Positions 1 through 11,040 of a stretch of DNA of 64,000 nt are shown here, piece after piece. Where the stretch lies: positions 744,001-808,000 of the forward strand of contig NC_085855.1 of the NCBI RefSeq assembly GCF_020906515.1, given 5' to 3'. Each line of letters opens with the position of its first letter. The stretch's first letter is position 1. The position numbers were made by a program, and so were the translations under genes. The notes beneath the pieces were generated by a model. That model had not been told where the DNA came from, made no database searches, and worked only from the letters and a program-made list of their open reading frames with translations. Source of the stretch: Vanrija pseudolonga (Eukaryota > Basidiomycota > Tremellomycetes > Trichosporonales > Trichosporonaceae).

Positions 1-778
1 CCGCACAGGATTGACGAGCTCACCAAGAAGCTCATCGGGCGCATCCGTCCGTTTGTCGACGCCAAGCACCCTGGTGACATCAACGACCCTGAGACCAAGG
101 CCTTTGAGGCTAGGATAAGGACTGAGGCCGAGGACCTCAAGCTCGAGTCGTTTGGTGTCGAGCTCCTGCACACCATCTCGGGCGTGTACATCACCCGCGC
201 TGGCAACTTTATCAAGAGCAAAAAGTTCTTTGGTGGCGGCTTCTTTGGCAGACTCAAGGAGAAGGGTGGCATGGTCAAGGAGGGCTGGGGTCTGCTCGGA
301 TCTGCGTGAGTTTACTCGGGGCTTTTGACTGCCGTTCGCCCTACTGACTGCCACCAGCATGGGCGTCCAGGCTGCCATGGCCGAGATGGAGAGGCTAGAG
401 CAGAAGGGCACGGCGACTCCTGATGAGCTCGCAGCTCTTGCCGAGGACCTGTCGGCCAAGATGCTCCTGACGACATGGCGCGCGACCCGCTGGGAGGTTA
501 TCAACATTCTTGGCCCTGTCGTGGACAATGTGCTCTACGAGCCCGGCCTTTCCAAGGACGTCGCTGTCCGCCGCGCCAAGGCCATCATGACCATTGGCGG
601 CATCTTCAAGGAGGTGCAGGCTGACGAGACGGACGAGGAGCGCCGTGAGCTCGAGCGCCTGGTCCAGAATGCGGCCGGCAAGAAGAAGAAGGCTGAGAAG
701 AAGCCGGCCGGACGCCGCGCCTCACCACCAGCGGGCGAGGCCGTCCCGCCAGAGGTTGCCGAGAAGCTCAAGGCGTGA
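1..778 (+). CDS. J-protein of the Caj1/Djp1 type, C-terminal part (5' end outside window)
   Basis: The first exon is open from base 1 and joins at a 52-nt intron (306-357, GTGAGT donor, CTGAC branch point) to a second exon ending in TGA at 776-778. The protein reads about 240 residues. The stretch with 'ESFGVELLHTISGVYITRAG' and, after the intron, 'TTWRATRWEVINILGPVVDN' matches the DnaJ-X domain that follows the J domain in fungal Caj1 and Djp1. The J domain itself must lie upstream of the window. The tail is Lys-rich (KKKKAEKK) and then Pro/Ala-rich. Proteins of this family are Hsp70 co-chaperones; Djp1 helps import of peroxisomal and mitochondrial proteins. The X-domain assignment is firm, but which paralogue this is cannot be decided without the N-terminus. 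Confidence 0.85.
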
Positions 779-1145
779 GCGGGCGTGGCGCGGGTTGCGG
801 GTGAGGCATGCGATAGCGACGCATAATAGATGCCTTGTGTTCTACAGTTCAGTTCATCTCGCAGAGATTGGAGATGCCATGTTCTTTTTCTGATGCCACA
901 TGTGTGCAGGTACGGAGCAAGGCGACGTCGGTCGGCTCGGGTGACGCCGAGTGCGTGGAATCTAGTGACATTGGTGGGCAGAATACAACAAAGGGTGGTG
1001 AACCTTGGATATCTACGCGAGGTATCTCCGCATCTTTGGGTTTGGACGACGGCACGCGGCACGGTGGGCCCGACTAGCGAGCGAGCGACTCGGGTACTGC
1101 TGCGGCGGCCTTGCGGGCGTACGGCGTCGCCAATCGCCTGTGCGC
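779..1145. other. convergent intergenic spacer
   Basis: This 367-bp spacer lies between the stops of the J-protein and Dad2. I see no gene in it. It probably carries both 3' ends; an A/T-richer patch around 820-900 could hold a polyadenylation region. Confidence 0.5.
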
Positions 1146-1563
1146 CTACTTGTCCTCGCTCTCGTTGGTGTACGGTAGCCGGACCATGACGGGCACGGCT
1201 TCCTCGTCGGCGTCCTCTGTGGGTGCGGGCGCGCGTCCCTCGCCTGGATGGTCAGCTTTGCGACGGACACACAAACGCACCAATCTGCTCGAGGATCTTG
1301 AACACGTACGGCCAGGACGCGAGGACGGAGCCGATCGCTGTGGTGTCAGTACCGTCTTCTCTTCGCCGTCGGCACTGTGCCGCCGCCCACTCACCTGCCC
1401 CTCCGTCGGCCATGACATTCGACATCTCTGCGAGCTTCTCGACGCGCTCGACTAGCCGCGCGGATTCTTCCCTCAGCGCTTGGAGACTGGCGTATTCCTG
1501 CTGCTTTTGGTGCAGGAGCTGCAGTGATGGCGGGAGGGTGGACACGTCGAGCGGGCGGGACAT
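1146..1563 (-). CDS. DAD2: DASH complex subunit Dad2
   Basis: Three exons (1563-1395, 1337-1281, 1243-1146) separated by introns of 57 and 37 nt give a 107-residue protein starting 'MSRPLDVSTLPPSLQLLHQK'. A short helical, coiled-coil-prone region ('ESARLVERVEKLAEMSNVMA') is followed by 'SVLASWPYVFKILEQI', the characteristic Dad2 C-terminal signature, and an acidic tail. Dad2 is part of the ten-subunit DASH/Dam1 ring that couples kinetochores to microtubules in fungi. The ATG at 1561-1563 gives the conserved start. The gene diverges from the hydrolase gene at 1972. Length and motif fit the family well; exon phases all agree. Confidence 0.9.
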
Positions 1564-1971
1564 TGTCGTGGGGTATATGCAAGGGTGTGTTGGTCGTCGA
1601 AAGACCAACTCGAAAGACAGGCAGGCAGGCAGGCAGAGCTCGCCGCCGTGTTGTTGTTGACCGCAGCGCCGCCACCGTGGGAAAGTTGTTGTTTGGGTGG
1701 CGAACCGTGTCCGATGCGGTGCCCGGCCAACGAAGCGAACCAACGACGACTGCAACGTCGACAACGCTGCTCGCTTTTCACTCGTGCTCTTGTACCATTC
1801 ACGGCAGCGTTGCACTAAAACAAGGACAGCGGCAGCGACGACAGGAAAACTGAAAGAGCACACTGGCTGCTACGCTTGCTCAAAACCGACACCCAACACC
1901 CGTCGGACCATCTCCTCAAACGAAACGACTGCGTCGACCCTTCCTTCCCCCCGACAACCTCCCCCGGCACA
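1564..1971. promoter_or_regulatory. divergent promoter region of DAD2 and the DUF676 gene
   Basis: The 408-bp region lies between the two start codons. It contains a short GGCA/GGCAG tandem run at about 1619-1637. The part nearest the right-hand gene is rich in C and A, as is usual for leaders here. No TATA box or recognised operator was seen. Confidence 0.45.
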
Positions 1972-3679
1972 ATGGTCACGATCATCCCCTCCGCGCCGAT
2001 AAAGGACGTCATCCTCCTCGTCTGGGTACATGGGTGCGTGGAGTGGCAGCGACACCGCTGACAGCAGCTTCAAAGGCACCGACGTGACGTTTGAGGCGTT
2101 CCCCGAGCGTGGGTGCTGTGTCGCCGATTAAGTTGACCCGCCAGGCGTGAAGCATGTGCTCGAGCAGACGCACCCCGGCCTCGCGGTCCACTCTGAGGTC
2201 TTCCCCGTGTACGAGACGCGCGGCGAGCTGGTGAGCTGAGCAGAAGGAGGGCACAGCTGACGCCAGAGCGCGGCCACTGAAGCCTTCACCGAGTGGCTCA
2301 CGATCAAGGTTGTCGAGCTGGAGAATAACGGCGGACATGGTGGCGGAGCTGGCAGTGCCAAAGTTGCGCTGCTGGGTCACTCGTGAGTGCGACCGTGAAG
2401 AGAATTGTCTGACGCGTTGCGCAGCATGGGAGGCCTCCTCATTGCCGACGCCACCGCCCGCATCGAGGCCAGCACGCGCAACGGCTCGCCGATGTGGCCG
2501 AACGTTGTGGCCACTATTGGTGAGTCTGATCCAGGTTACCACGTTGTCATGTGCTGACGCGCGCCACAGCGTTCGATACTCCTGTGAGCTGGCCTCTTGT
2601 CGATGTTGTAGACAGCTGACACCCCACGCCCAGTACCTCGGCCTCCACCCTGTACGTACTCGGCCATAACACCTTCCCCACACCGCTGACACCCACCCGC
2701 AGCACGTGTTCAAGCACCAGATGTCCAACGCGGCCAACCAGATCGGGGCCGCGACCAGTGCCGTGTCCAAACTCGACTTTGCGGCGCTTGGCGCTGGGGC
2801 CCTCAGCCTTGGCGGTCTCGCGTGGACAAACAAGAAGCCCGAGGACACGAGACAAAAGTCGGCGACGACGCAAAAGTCAGCATCACCCTCGCCCGCTGGA
2901 ACACCCAAGCCCGCCGCCACATCCTCGTGGTTCAGCAACAATAAGGCCCTGGTAGGGATTGGCGCTCTGGCAGCGCTTGGCGTGGCGGCGGCTGGAACAG
3001 CGTACATGCGGCGTGACGATCTGGCTGGGGGTTGGAAGTGGGGTTACGACCACATGACATTTGTCAAGAACTTGTTTGACGAAGAGGGCATGAAGGCACG
3101 ACTGAAGCGGATCGACGAGCTGCGAGAGACGCGGAATGTAGTGTTTGCCAAGTGAGTCACTGACACACACAAGTGTCCCGCGGTCAAACTGACGCCCCCC
3201 GAAGCCACTTTACTCTTATTCCACCAAAGGGCTTTGAAGGCAAGCGCACGTTTGCGATCGTGCCGTCGTCTTCTGGCGCGACAGCGGATGCGTGGATTCC
3301 GGCAAGCAACAGCCGGGCGTCGGATGAGGTCGAGGCGCACACCGGCATGTTTAACCCTCGCACCAACGACGGGTTCTACGATCTGGGGTTGGCGGTTGTG
3401 CGTGACCTTGGCCTGCGGCTTCAGGAGACTCTGTCGCGAGAGCCGGGGGCGGCGGAACGCGAGACATCGGCCACCGCATCGGCCACCACCCCACTATCAT
3501 CACCATCATCAACAGCCGCGCCAGAGACTGCAGCCTGGGCTGCACCCGAGGCGTCTGCGTGGGCCGAGGTCGCCACCAAGGTGGACGGACGATGGCAGCC
3601 GCCTAGTGGTGCTCCTAGTGCTGTTTCAAAGCCAAACAACAACAAGCAGGTTGATGAAGACGTGGATCTGCTGCTGTAG
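1972..3679 (+). CDS. DUF676-type alpha/beta serine hydrolase (lipase-like)
   Basis: The protein starts 'MVTIIPSAPIKDVILLVWVHG' with the hydrolase oxyanion-hole strand, and the introns follow in quick succession: about seven, most of 30-60 nt. The nucleophile elbow 'ALLGHSMGGLLIADATARI' (GHSMG) and the following 'VATIAFDTPYLGLHP' are typical of DUF676 lipase-like proteins. Around 2930-3010 a hydrophobic helix ('ALVGIGALAALGVAAAGTAY') may anchor the protein to a membrane. The C-terminus is Ser/Thr/Ala-rich and ends in acidic 'QVDEDVDLLL'. Substrate is unknown; fungal relatives are mostly uncharacterised putative lipases or esterases. The small N-terminal exons are the least certain part of the model. 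Confidence 0.75.
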
Positions 3680-5409
3680 ATAGATTGAATAGAGTTGAAT
3701 TGTGTAGCTATACAAAGAGATAACTGAATAGCCGATACGCCAAAGTGCGCCTGGTTGCGCAGGTTACGCGGGTGACGCCCCAGGTAGCGCCAGCCGAGGG
3801 GGGATGAATGGTCACGGATCTGTATGGTTGTTTGTCTCCGGGGGTGCTACTGTGCGTTGGGGGCGACGCCTCGTCGCGCCTTGTCGTCTTCCTGAAGGTG
3901 TGAGAGTGCGCCACCACAGGGGTTGGTGGTAGTGGGGGTGAACGAGGCCACGAGGCCACGAGGGGTACTATGGATCACAAGGCGAGGAACTGATGATCAT
4001 CATGAATGGGTATAGACAAGTCTCGGCGCGTGCGTGATTGTTCGGGCATGTCTCACCTTTGTGCGTGTGTGACATGAACATGACACTTGTGTCCTGCAGC
4101 CTCCATTTGCTCGACGGGGTATGCTGACGACATGCACAATGTAAGTTTGGTTGGGTTGAGCGTTAGCGCAGGCAGGTCAAAGGCTATCAGCCCTGCGGGG
4201 TTTCTGTTTGCAAAGCGTTTGGCGCTAGGCGAGTGTCGTGGTGCCGGCGAGTGCGAGTGCGAAAGTGTCGAGTGGCGCATGTTCCTCGCTGTTCCTCTTG
4301 TTCTGGCCGCGTCACCTTGCACAGGGACTGCACACCCCCTCCCCTTCAATAGAATGTGTATCACCTAGAGAGAGAGTGCAGCAGCAGCCCTGGCAACGTG
4401 CATCACAACAGTGGCCAGGCCAGATCCCCCCACAGCCCAATGCAATAACGAAACATGCACTGCGCAATATTCTCTGTGTGCGTTATGCAGCAGCAGCAGC
4501 CGCAGTGCAGCAGTCGTCTGCCTGTCTGTCTGTCCGGGTATTAGACGCGGCTCCAACACCCATGCCGATCGAAATTTCGGATACCTCGGACATGACAGCG
4601 GCAACAACACCGCAGGCAGGCAGGCGGCAGCTGACCCGCTGGCCCCCGCACTGTAGCGTGTGCCATCCATGATAACCTCTGCATAATGCTCCTCACCGCG
4701 CTCACCGCACTCTCACTCACCGCGCACTCTAATTGGCGTCTAGTGCCTTGCGGAGACGTGCGGCATATGCAGTCCAGCACCAGCCCAACCTCCTCTCGGC
4801 CGCACATTCTACATTCCCTGCTTATCCTGGGTGACTCGCATCACGGCGCATCACGGCACGAGGGGTGCATGCTACTCCCTTTCGGCTCTTAGCGCGCCGG
4901 CGTAGTAGCTGTGGTAGGTGTGGTATCAGGCATCAGGCATCAGTCAGGCATCAACGCCTACGCCACCACGCGGCCATACTCGCCGCGGTGGGCAATGTGT
5001 GCCAGCCAGCAGCAGCAGGTGCCATCGCCGTAGCGCCACTCTACTTGCCCTGATGATTTACGCTCTGGGGGTGACGCCAACGGCGCATGAATACCTCGGC
5101 ATTCAGTCGCGACAGAATAAGGCAAGATTTCGGCTGGCGCTATTCACGACCGGGGCAATGCAAGGTGGGGGGCGGCGGAGGACGAGGAGGGGGGTTGAGG
5201 GCCGAGAGGGTGAGGGGGTCGAAGGCAGAGGGACAACATCTCCTGCTGATGCTCCTCGTCGCAAAGTCGCGCCGCGCCGCCGCCTTCCTCCCCCCCCCGC
5301 ATTTATATCTAGACGGCCGAGCTGCGTCCGATTGCTCTCTTCCGTCAGTCTGTAACCTCGCTCACCCACTCACTCTCACGAACTCACGCCCCCCGCACGA
5401 ACGCCCGCA
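3680..5409. other. 1.7-kb intergenic region
   Basis: I found no convincing gene. Open frames here are short and show no family signature. The stretch contains CA/GT-rich and purine-rich patches (for example the G/A-rich run at about 5161-5215). It ends in the promoter of the AhpC-like gene. Confidence 0.5.
5301..5308 (+). promoter_or_regulatory. TATA-like element
   Basis: ATTTATAT lies about 100 bp upstream of the ATG at 5410, after a C-rich run and before a pyrimidine-rich leader. The position fits a core promoter, but this rests on the motif alone. Confidence 0.35.
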
Positions 5410-7365
5410 ATGACCGACACGTTCTCGACGCCCAAGGCGTCGTTCCCCCCGAGCCCGGTGCCGGACCCGCCCTTCGGCACCACCTTTCTCGACCCCGCCG
5501 ACGCACGCCCGACCAACCCGACACCGCGCGCCGCGGCCGGCTTCCCCGTCCCCAGCATGTGGGGGGCACAGACGGCGTCCAGCTCGCGCGTGACCCTCCG
5601 CCTCGTGCCCCCGCCACCTCTTCCGCCCGCGTCCACCTCGTCGGCGTCTACCTCCGACTCGGAGCCGTCCCCTGCCACTCCCACCCAGCTGCCACAGCGC
5701 ACAGCGTCACTACGCGGCAAGCCCCGCCCGCTCTCTGGCCACGGATTGCCTCGCCAGCGCCCGACATCTATGCACTCTGAATTCTCCGCCTCAGGTAGCA
5801 CAATCACCTGGGCGAGCAACCTCGCCGACAACTCGCATCTCGACGCGGCCCTCCCCGAGTCCCCGGCGGTGCTCAACTCGCCGCTCGATCTCGGCGGCCT
5901 CGTGCCGTCTCCCCTCGCCGTGCCAGGGCCCGACTCGCGGCCGGCGCCGGTGCGCAGGGCAAGCGACCCCGCATGGCCGACATACACGCCCCTCCCGCCG
6001 CCCCCGACCATCGGCCACCAGAGCCGCAAGGCGGCGCTCGGCCGCAAGCTCGCACCCCAGGTGACCGAGAGCCTCGAGCACCTCACCGGCAGCCACCGCA
6101 ACCTCGCAGGACTCCTTCCCGCCTCAGCATCCCAGCTGCATGTCGTCCCCGAGGACGTGCCCGACCGCCCGCTCAAGTCGCCCCTGAGGACAGACTTCCG
6201 CCCCGGCCCAAGAGTGCGCACCACGCCGCCACGCGCGGCGCGCTCGCAAAACTCGCTCGGCCTGCACCTCGAGTACAGCCCCGACCAGCTCAAGAACATC
6301 CAGGCCATGCGCCGCCAGTCGGCCTCGTCGCCCGAGAGCGTGTCGGAAACCCTCAGCCCGTACGCCGTCCGCGGCCACGCCAACATCATGTCGACGCCAC
6401 ACCTGCCCAACTCTGAGCGGTCCAACTCGCTCCGCCGCATGTTCTCGGCGCGCGCAATCAGCATGAACCGCAAGATGTCGTCAGGCTCCTCGAGCTCCAG
6501 CGGTGGCGAGTACATCATGACGCCGACCAGCGTGTCCCAGCGCTCCGTGTACATGCAGGGCGTCACCTCCAACCCCAGCCTTGCGGCCATCGACCTCGAG
6601 ACGTACGCAAAGCCCAATGTCGAGCAGCTCCTCCGCGCGTCCGAGCTCCCTATCGTGGGCGAGGACGGCGCCGTTGTCCGCTTTGGCGATGTCGTCGCCC
6701 GCCGCCGCACCGTTGTTGTGTTTGTCCGCCACTGGCATTCGTCCTTCTGTGCCCAGTACGTCAAGGCGCTGGTGGCAGCCATGTCGCCGACGCTTCTGGC
6801 TGGTGCCAAGGCCCGCCTCGTCATCATTGGCCACGGATCCCAGTCCATGATCAAGGGTTACAAGGAGCATTTCAACTGCCCGTTCGCAGTCTACACCGAC
6901 CCGACGCGCCAGCTGCACGACGTGCTCGGCCTCCTCCCGCGCACGGTCACCACACGCGCCGGCAAGGGCGACTACCTCGTCCAGAACGCGGCCAAGCGGT
7001 GCTGGGACACGCTGATGCGCGCGAGCCGCATGCGCGGCGTCAACTCTGGCGACAAGCACCAGCTCGGCGCCGAGTTTGTGTTTGACGGCTCGCTCTGCCT
7101 CGCATACTCGCACCGCATGGTCGGGCAGAGCGACCACGCCTCGATCCCCGAGCTCGTCGCGGCTGTGCGCTCCCAGGCGCCCATCACCATGGTGCACGGC
7201 AACGCGTCCCGGAGCAACATCCAGCTGCCTCTGTCGTACGCGTCGACGGTCGAGTTTTCGTTCCCTGCCCCGCCCGCGCCGTCAAAGGCAGAGTTTGCGC
7301 GCTGGTCCCAGGTGCAGGAGCGCCGCCTCGCGCGCCGGCGTTCAAAGACGGCCGCCGCGCACTAG
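5410..7365 (+). CDS. AhpC/TSA-like (thioredoxin-fold, PRXL2-type) protein with long disordered N-terminus
   Basis: This is a single-exon gene of 651 residues. Residues 1 to about 400 are Pro/Ser/Thr-rich and low in structure, with basic Ser motifs of the kind phosphorylated by kinases. Residues about 405-615 match the AhpC/TSA-2 thioredoxin-like fold: a first strand 'ELPIVGEDGAVVRFGDVV', then 'VVVFVRHWHSSFCAQYVKAL' at the active-site position, then 'LVIIGHG' and 'FAVYTDPTRQLHDVLGL'. In relatives the active site usually reads RHxxCxxC. Here the first Cys position is Ser444 and the second is Cys447 (SxxC). A redox or signalling role is possible, but a classical dithiol mechanism is not. The basic tail ends 'LARRRSKTAAAH'. 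Confidence 0.8.
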   Translation: MTDTFSTPKASFPPSPVPDPPFGTTFLDPADARPTNPTPRAAAGFPVPSMWGAQTASSSRVTLRLVPPPPLPPASTSSASTSDSEPSPATPTQLPQRTASLRGKPRPLSGHGLPRQRPTSMHSEFSASGSTITWASNLADNSHLDAALPESPAVLNSPLDLGGLVPSPLAVPGPDSRPAPVRRASDPAWPTYTPLPPPPTIGHQSRKAALGRKLAPQVTESLEHLTGSHRNLAGLLPASASQLHVVPEDVPDRPLKSPLRTDFRPGPRVRTTPPRAARSQNSLGLHLEYSPDQLKNIQAMRRQSASSPESVSETLSPYAVRGHANIMSTPHLPNSERSNSLRRMFSARAISMNRKMSSGSSSSSGGEYIMTPTSVSQRSVYMQGVTSNPSLAAIDLETYAKPNVEQLLRASELPIVGEDGAVVRFGDVVARRRTVVVFVRHWHSSFCAQYVKALVAAMSPTLLAGAKARLVIIGHGSQSMIKGYKEHFNCPFAVYTDPTRQLHDVLGLLPRTVTTRAGKGDYLVQNAAKRCWDTLMRASRMRGVNSGDKHQLGAEFVFDGSLCLAYSHRMVGQSDHASIPELVAAVRSQAPITMVHGNASRSNIQLPLSYASTVEFSFPAPPAPSKAEFARWSQVQERRLARRRSKTAAAH

Positions 7366-8888
7366 TGCCACGATGCGGTGCGGACTAAAAATTCTGAACA
7401 AAACACCTGTAGTTGTTACTTTAATTTGTATTGTAAAGTGGTATGTGACGGTGTATCAATTGGAATGGAATTGGGTTTCGAGTAGTGTGGGAGTGTTGAG
7501 TAGGAGTAGTGGGTTGAGGCTGGGGGAGGGTGGGGGAGGGGGGGCCATGGCGAGACAGACTTGGGCGAGACAAGACAGGTACGGGGCCACGGTGTTCGGC
7601 GGTGCAGAGACCAACGAAGCACACAGCCAGCGCAGCAGCAGAACAAGAACAGCGGCACCGTCGTCGTGAGGGGAGATTGTGGGCGAGCACAGCATCGCAG
7701 CGGCAGTAGCAACAGCGGCAGCGGCAGCGGCGGCCTCGCGGCGTTTGCTGCATGCCTTCCGCTGTTCTGTTCCTAGCATTCTGTTGTGGCTGGTGACTAC
7801 CTATCGACCGCGAGGGAGGCGAGGAGGCTGCCGTCGTTGTCGCGAGGTACGCAGAGAGAGCAAACGCCGCGAGGATGCATGTCAGCAGCACGTCAGCGCT
7901 GTGGCTGCTGCTGATGCCCCGGTGACATGCGAAACAGGCAGAGGCGACAACCGCGACCACCCCAAACACCACCACCCCAACCACGCCACCTACGCGTCCC
8001 AATTCAAGGAAACGCCAGTCGACAACGAAACCAGGAAAATCAAAATCAACAAGGTTTGCGCCGACGGTGTCTCGTCGCGCGGCCGAGACATCTGTCACCC
8101 CCGATCGTGGCCGTGGCGCGCGTCGCGATCGTGGCTACTGCGGCCAGCCGGCGGGGGTGCAAACACCATCGATGCCCAGTGCACACGTTTACCAGCATGC
8201 GTCATGCGTCATGCAGACATGCAGAGGAACAGTTGCGCTGCTTCTGGAAGAACCGGGCCAGGTGCTCCGCCGCCGTTCCGCCGCCCGCGACCCAGCCCGC
8301 CGCCCGCGCCCTGGCCCGCCGCTGACGACGACGACGGTGCCCACTGCCTGCCTGCAGCTTGCTTGACGACCACGCGCACGCGCCTGTTTTTGCCGCCTGC
8401 CTGCGTGCATGCCTGCTGCCACAGCGAGGGGCGCGGGTTTCGGATGCGCACAGTGAAGCTGCCTCCGTGCCAGACACACGGGGGTACGACGTCTGTGCTG
8501 CTGGCTTGCTTGTCTACGAGGAGAGGTGGTCGACGTTGCGTTGACGCTGGGTGTGATGTGCGTGCTGGCTGAGCTGCACGGCGCACAGTGCTTACGGCTG
8601 CCTCACGACGACGAGGTGGGCTCGCCGTGTACCGGAGGGAGGCGAGACAGGATGCTGGGCGAGAGGGGGAGGAGTCAGAGAGGTGGGAGTTGAGGGCGAG
8701 ACGAGGAGAGGAGAGGATGTCGTTGAAGCGACGCGGCACACGGTCCTCGACGACGAGGAGAGGCAACGGCGACGACGAGGAGGCAGCGGCCCCCCTCGCG
8801 ATGCCAAGTCAGTCGCCATAAGAGTCCCCTGCTTCGCAGCTCGTCGATGCAAACACCCCCGTCAGCATCCTCGACACCAAGCAGCACA
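7366..8888. other. 1.5-kb intergenic region with a G-rich tract
   Basis: No gene was accepted. A tract of G runs at 7522-7544 (runs of 5, 3, 5 and 7 G with single-base spacers) could form a G-quadruplex just downstream of the AhpC-like gene. A minus-strand frame ending near 8098 encodes two hydrophobic stretches but has weak codon bias and no family match. Confidence 0.45.
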
Positions 8889-9158
8889 ATGAAGCCCCTC
8901 TTACCCGTCCTCGCCGTCGCCCTGCTGCTCATGGCACCGCGCTCCCTCTCCGCTCCGGTCCCAGCACCAGAGGCCGCCGCCACGCCCGCCAACGCAGCCC
9001 CGGCCAAGCCATCACCACCGCCAGAGTTCATCGCGCTCGACCCGCTCTCGGGCGACCTGTGCGTCGAGCACCGCGAGGGCCTCCGCAAGACGGGGCAGAA
9101 GGCACTCGACCCCGGTCTGGCGGGCACGCTTGGCCGGTGCCATGTCTATGCGGAATAG
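8889..9158 (+). CDS. small secreted protein, function unknown
   Basis: The 89-residue product starts 'MKPLLPVLAVALLLMAPRSL', a clear signal peptide with cleavage likely after the Ser-Ala near residue 22. It continues with an Ala/Pro-rich spacer and a short folded-looking part containing two Cys. I do not recognise the family. It lacks a C-terminal hydrophobic segment, so it is probably released rather than GPI-anchored. A canonical intron (9163-9222, GTAAGT donor, GCTGACT branch point, CAG acceptor) begins just after the TAG, so either the 3' UTR is spliced or the gene has an unseen alternative end. It lies at the edge of the surface-protein block. Confidence 0.6.
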   Translation: MKPLLPVLAVALLLMAPRSLSAPVPAPEAAATPANAAPAKPSPPPEFIALDPLSGDLCVEHREGLRKTGQKALDPGLAGTLGRCHVYAE

Positions 9159-10259
9159 ACAGGTAAGTGGGCTAGGCGGCAGTGGCTCGGTGCCGCACGC
9201 ACTGCCGGCTGACTACTCGCAGCCGCACCGCAGACTGCACACCACACACCACACCCGCCGCCCCAACGTCATCGCCACCAAACTACCCCGCATCTCATCT
9301 CATTATCATCTCGGTCACCATGCATCGTCATTGCCTCTAGCGCACTGGTCGCCGTGGTATGATCGCGCACGGCGGTATGCTGCGCCGTGCGCCTGCCTCA
9401 TAGGCGCGGCTGCCCACCGCGCGAGCCCATCGCCGAGGCGGCTGATCGGCGCCGCGCCGATTGTGGTTGGTGTCGTGTCGCTGCAGCATTCCGCGATAGG
9501 CTGGCGCGGGTGCCGCTGCCGAGAACATGACCCAAGACGGCGGTGATAGCTGCAGCGCTGCCACCATGCGATGCCACCAGCCTGGCTAGTGGTGGATACA
9601 CGTGACTCCGCCCCCTCGCCAACGCATTGTGCACTTGGGTGCTGAAAAGTGGCCGTTGTAGTGCGTTTTGTGGCACGCTGGGATACATCCAGATGCTTGG
9701 GCCTGTCGATCATAGCGTGTTTTGATTGCCACTCTTGACGCGGGGCAGTGGCACCGTTGCTGCAGCAAGTTGGCCCGTGCGGAGGAGCTCGAGCAGCAGC
9801 AAGCAAGGCAAGCATGGCCAGCGACGGCGGCTACTGCAACCAACCAAGCCCCGCTGCTACTCCCCGCTCCCACCGGGGATTAGTTTGCCAATCCCAAACA
9901 TCCACCCCCAAAAGGGAACCCGTTTCATCCTCTCAACCAGGCACTCGTCGCTGCTCTTGTCTTCTCTCTTCTCAAGCCCGCCTCGACAACCAAACGCTCA
10001 TACAAGCCCCCCTTGCCCCCTCTGCCCCCCTCTGCCCTCTGCTTCACCTATTCTCGACCTGGCCTCTTGGCCTTGGCCTGTCACGGGCATGCATGCTCAT
10101 GCGGGAGGGAGGGAGCGAGGCGAGGAGACTGACGCTGGAACTGACTGCCTGACTCGACCCGACCCACCCGCGCTCGAGTCGTCGTCGACGACGGCGACAT
10201 GAGGAGTTCTCATGTCGCAGACTCAGACTCATCTCTCTTACTCCTCACCTCACCTCACC
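9159..10259. other. 1.1-kb intergenic region
   Basis: Apart from the probable 3' UTR intron at 9163-9222, I see no gene. The last 250 bp before 10260 are pyrimidine-rich (CCTC/TCTC runs), as expected of a promoter and leader. Confidence 0.45.
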
Positions 10260-10934
10260 ATGCACGCACACGCGCCACTAGCGGCGCTCGCTCTCCTTCC
10301 GCTCGCGCTCGGCGCGGCCTCGACACCCACCTCGGTGCTGACTTACGTCCCGGCCAACACGTATATCCCCGACGCAACAACAATCAGAGGCGGCAACCAG
10401 GAGTCGGTGATTACGGCGGCGTCGGGCACGCCAGACGCAAACGGTACAGCCTTGATATCCTTCTACACGCCGAAAGCGGGCGACCAGTGTGCGTAGGCGT
10501 GCGTGGGGCTGCCTAGCTGACAAGCAGGGATCACGGGCGGCGACGTCAAGGACGGTATGAACTGGGCGTCGTGGTGGCCTGCTGCTGGCGTCGAGACGGA
10601 CCTGTGGCTCGGCGGGCTCAAGGAGCCCATCTCGTTGGCCAAGAATGGTGAGTGGCGGCGCAGGGTGTGAAGCTGAGCCCCAGTCGCGCCACGGACCGTC
10701 GGCGCAGGATACCTCGGTCGCAACGTCACCTCTGGCAAAGGCTTCTACGTCTTCATCACGGAAGCAGGCAACGTGGACAGTGAGTCCGTGCGGTGGTGTA
10801 GCGCTGACATGACAGAGATCCTCGGCCAGTCGGCCCAGTTCGACATTCGGCGGTCAAGCGCCGCGTCGGGCTTGGTCGCCCCAGCACTCGGCGTCGCGTT
10901 GGGAGTAGCAGGACTGGCCCTCGCGCTCGTGTAA
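10260..10934 (+). CDS. secreted GPI-anchored Kre9/Knh1-like domain protein (array member 1)
   Basis: Four exons (10260-10488, 10528-10647, 10708-10779, 10816-10934) give 179 residues. There is a signal peptide ('MHAHAPLAALALLPLALGAA'), then a beta-rich domain with 'WASWWPAAGVETDLWLGG', N-glycosylation sites and 'GFYVFITEAG...ILGQSAQFDI', and a C-terminal hydrophobic segment ('LVAPALGVALGVAGLALALV') that fits a GPI signal. The final strand pattern resembles the Ser/Thr-rich GPI family with the Kre9/Knh1 N-terminal domain, a group linked to beta-glucan and wall assembly in other fungi. Intron 1 splits the Trp codon of 'DQWIT' (T|GG). The same split Trp occurs in the genes at 11041, 12297 and 16592. 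The family call is moderate; surface location is likely. Confidence 0.75.
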
Positions 10935-11040
10935 CAACAGCAGCATGTACGACATCAGCATTATATGGCATCTCTGGTCGTGGCAGCTCTAGTGTGGTAG
11001 TGGTGGTGGTGGTACAAGGTGGCGGAAGTCCTGTCGGGCC

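Noticed and set aside
7803-8098. Minus-strand frame with two hydrophobic stretches, possible small membrane protein
   Set aside because: The hydrophobic parts are attractive, but codon bias is weak (many T-ending codons), there is no family match, and the downstream part turns into low-complexity Arg/Cys sequence.
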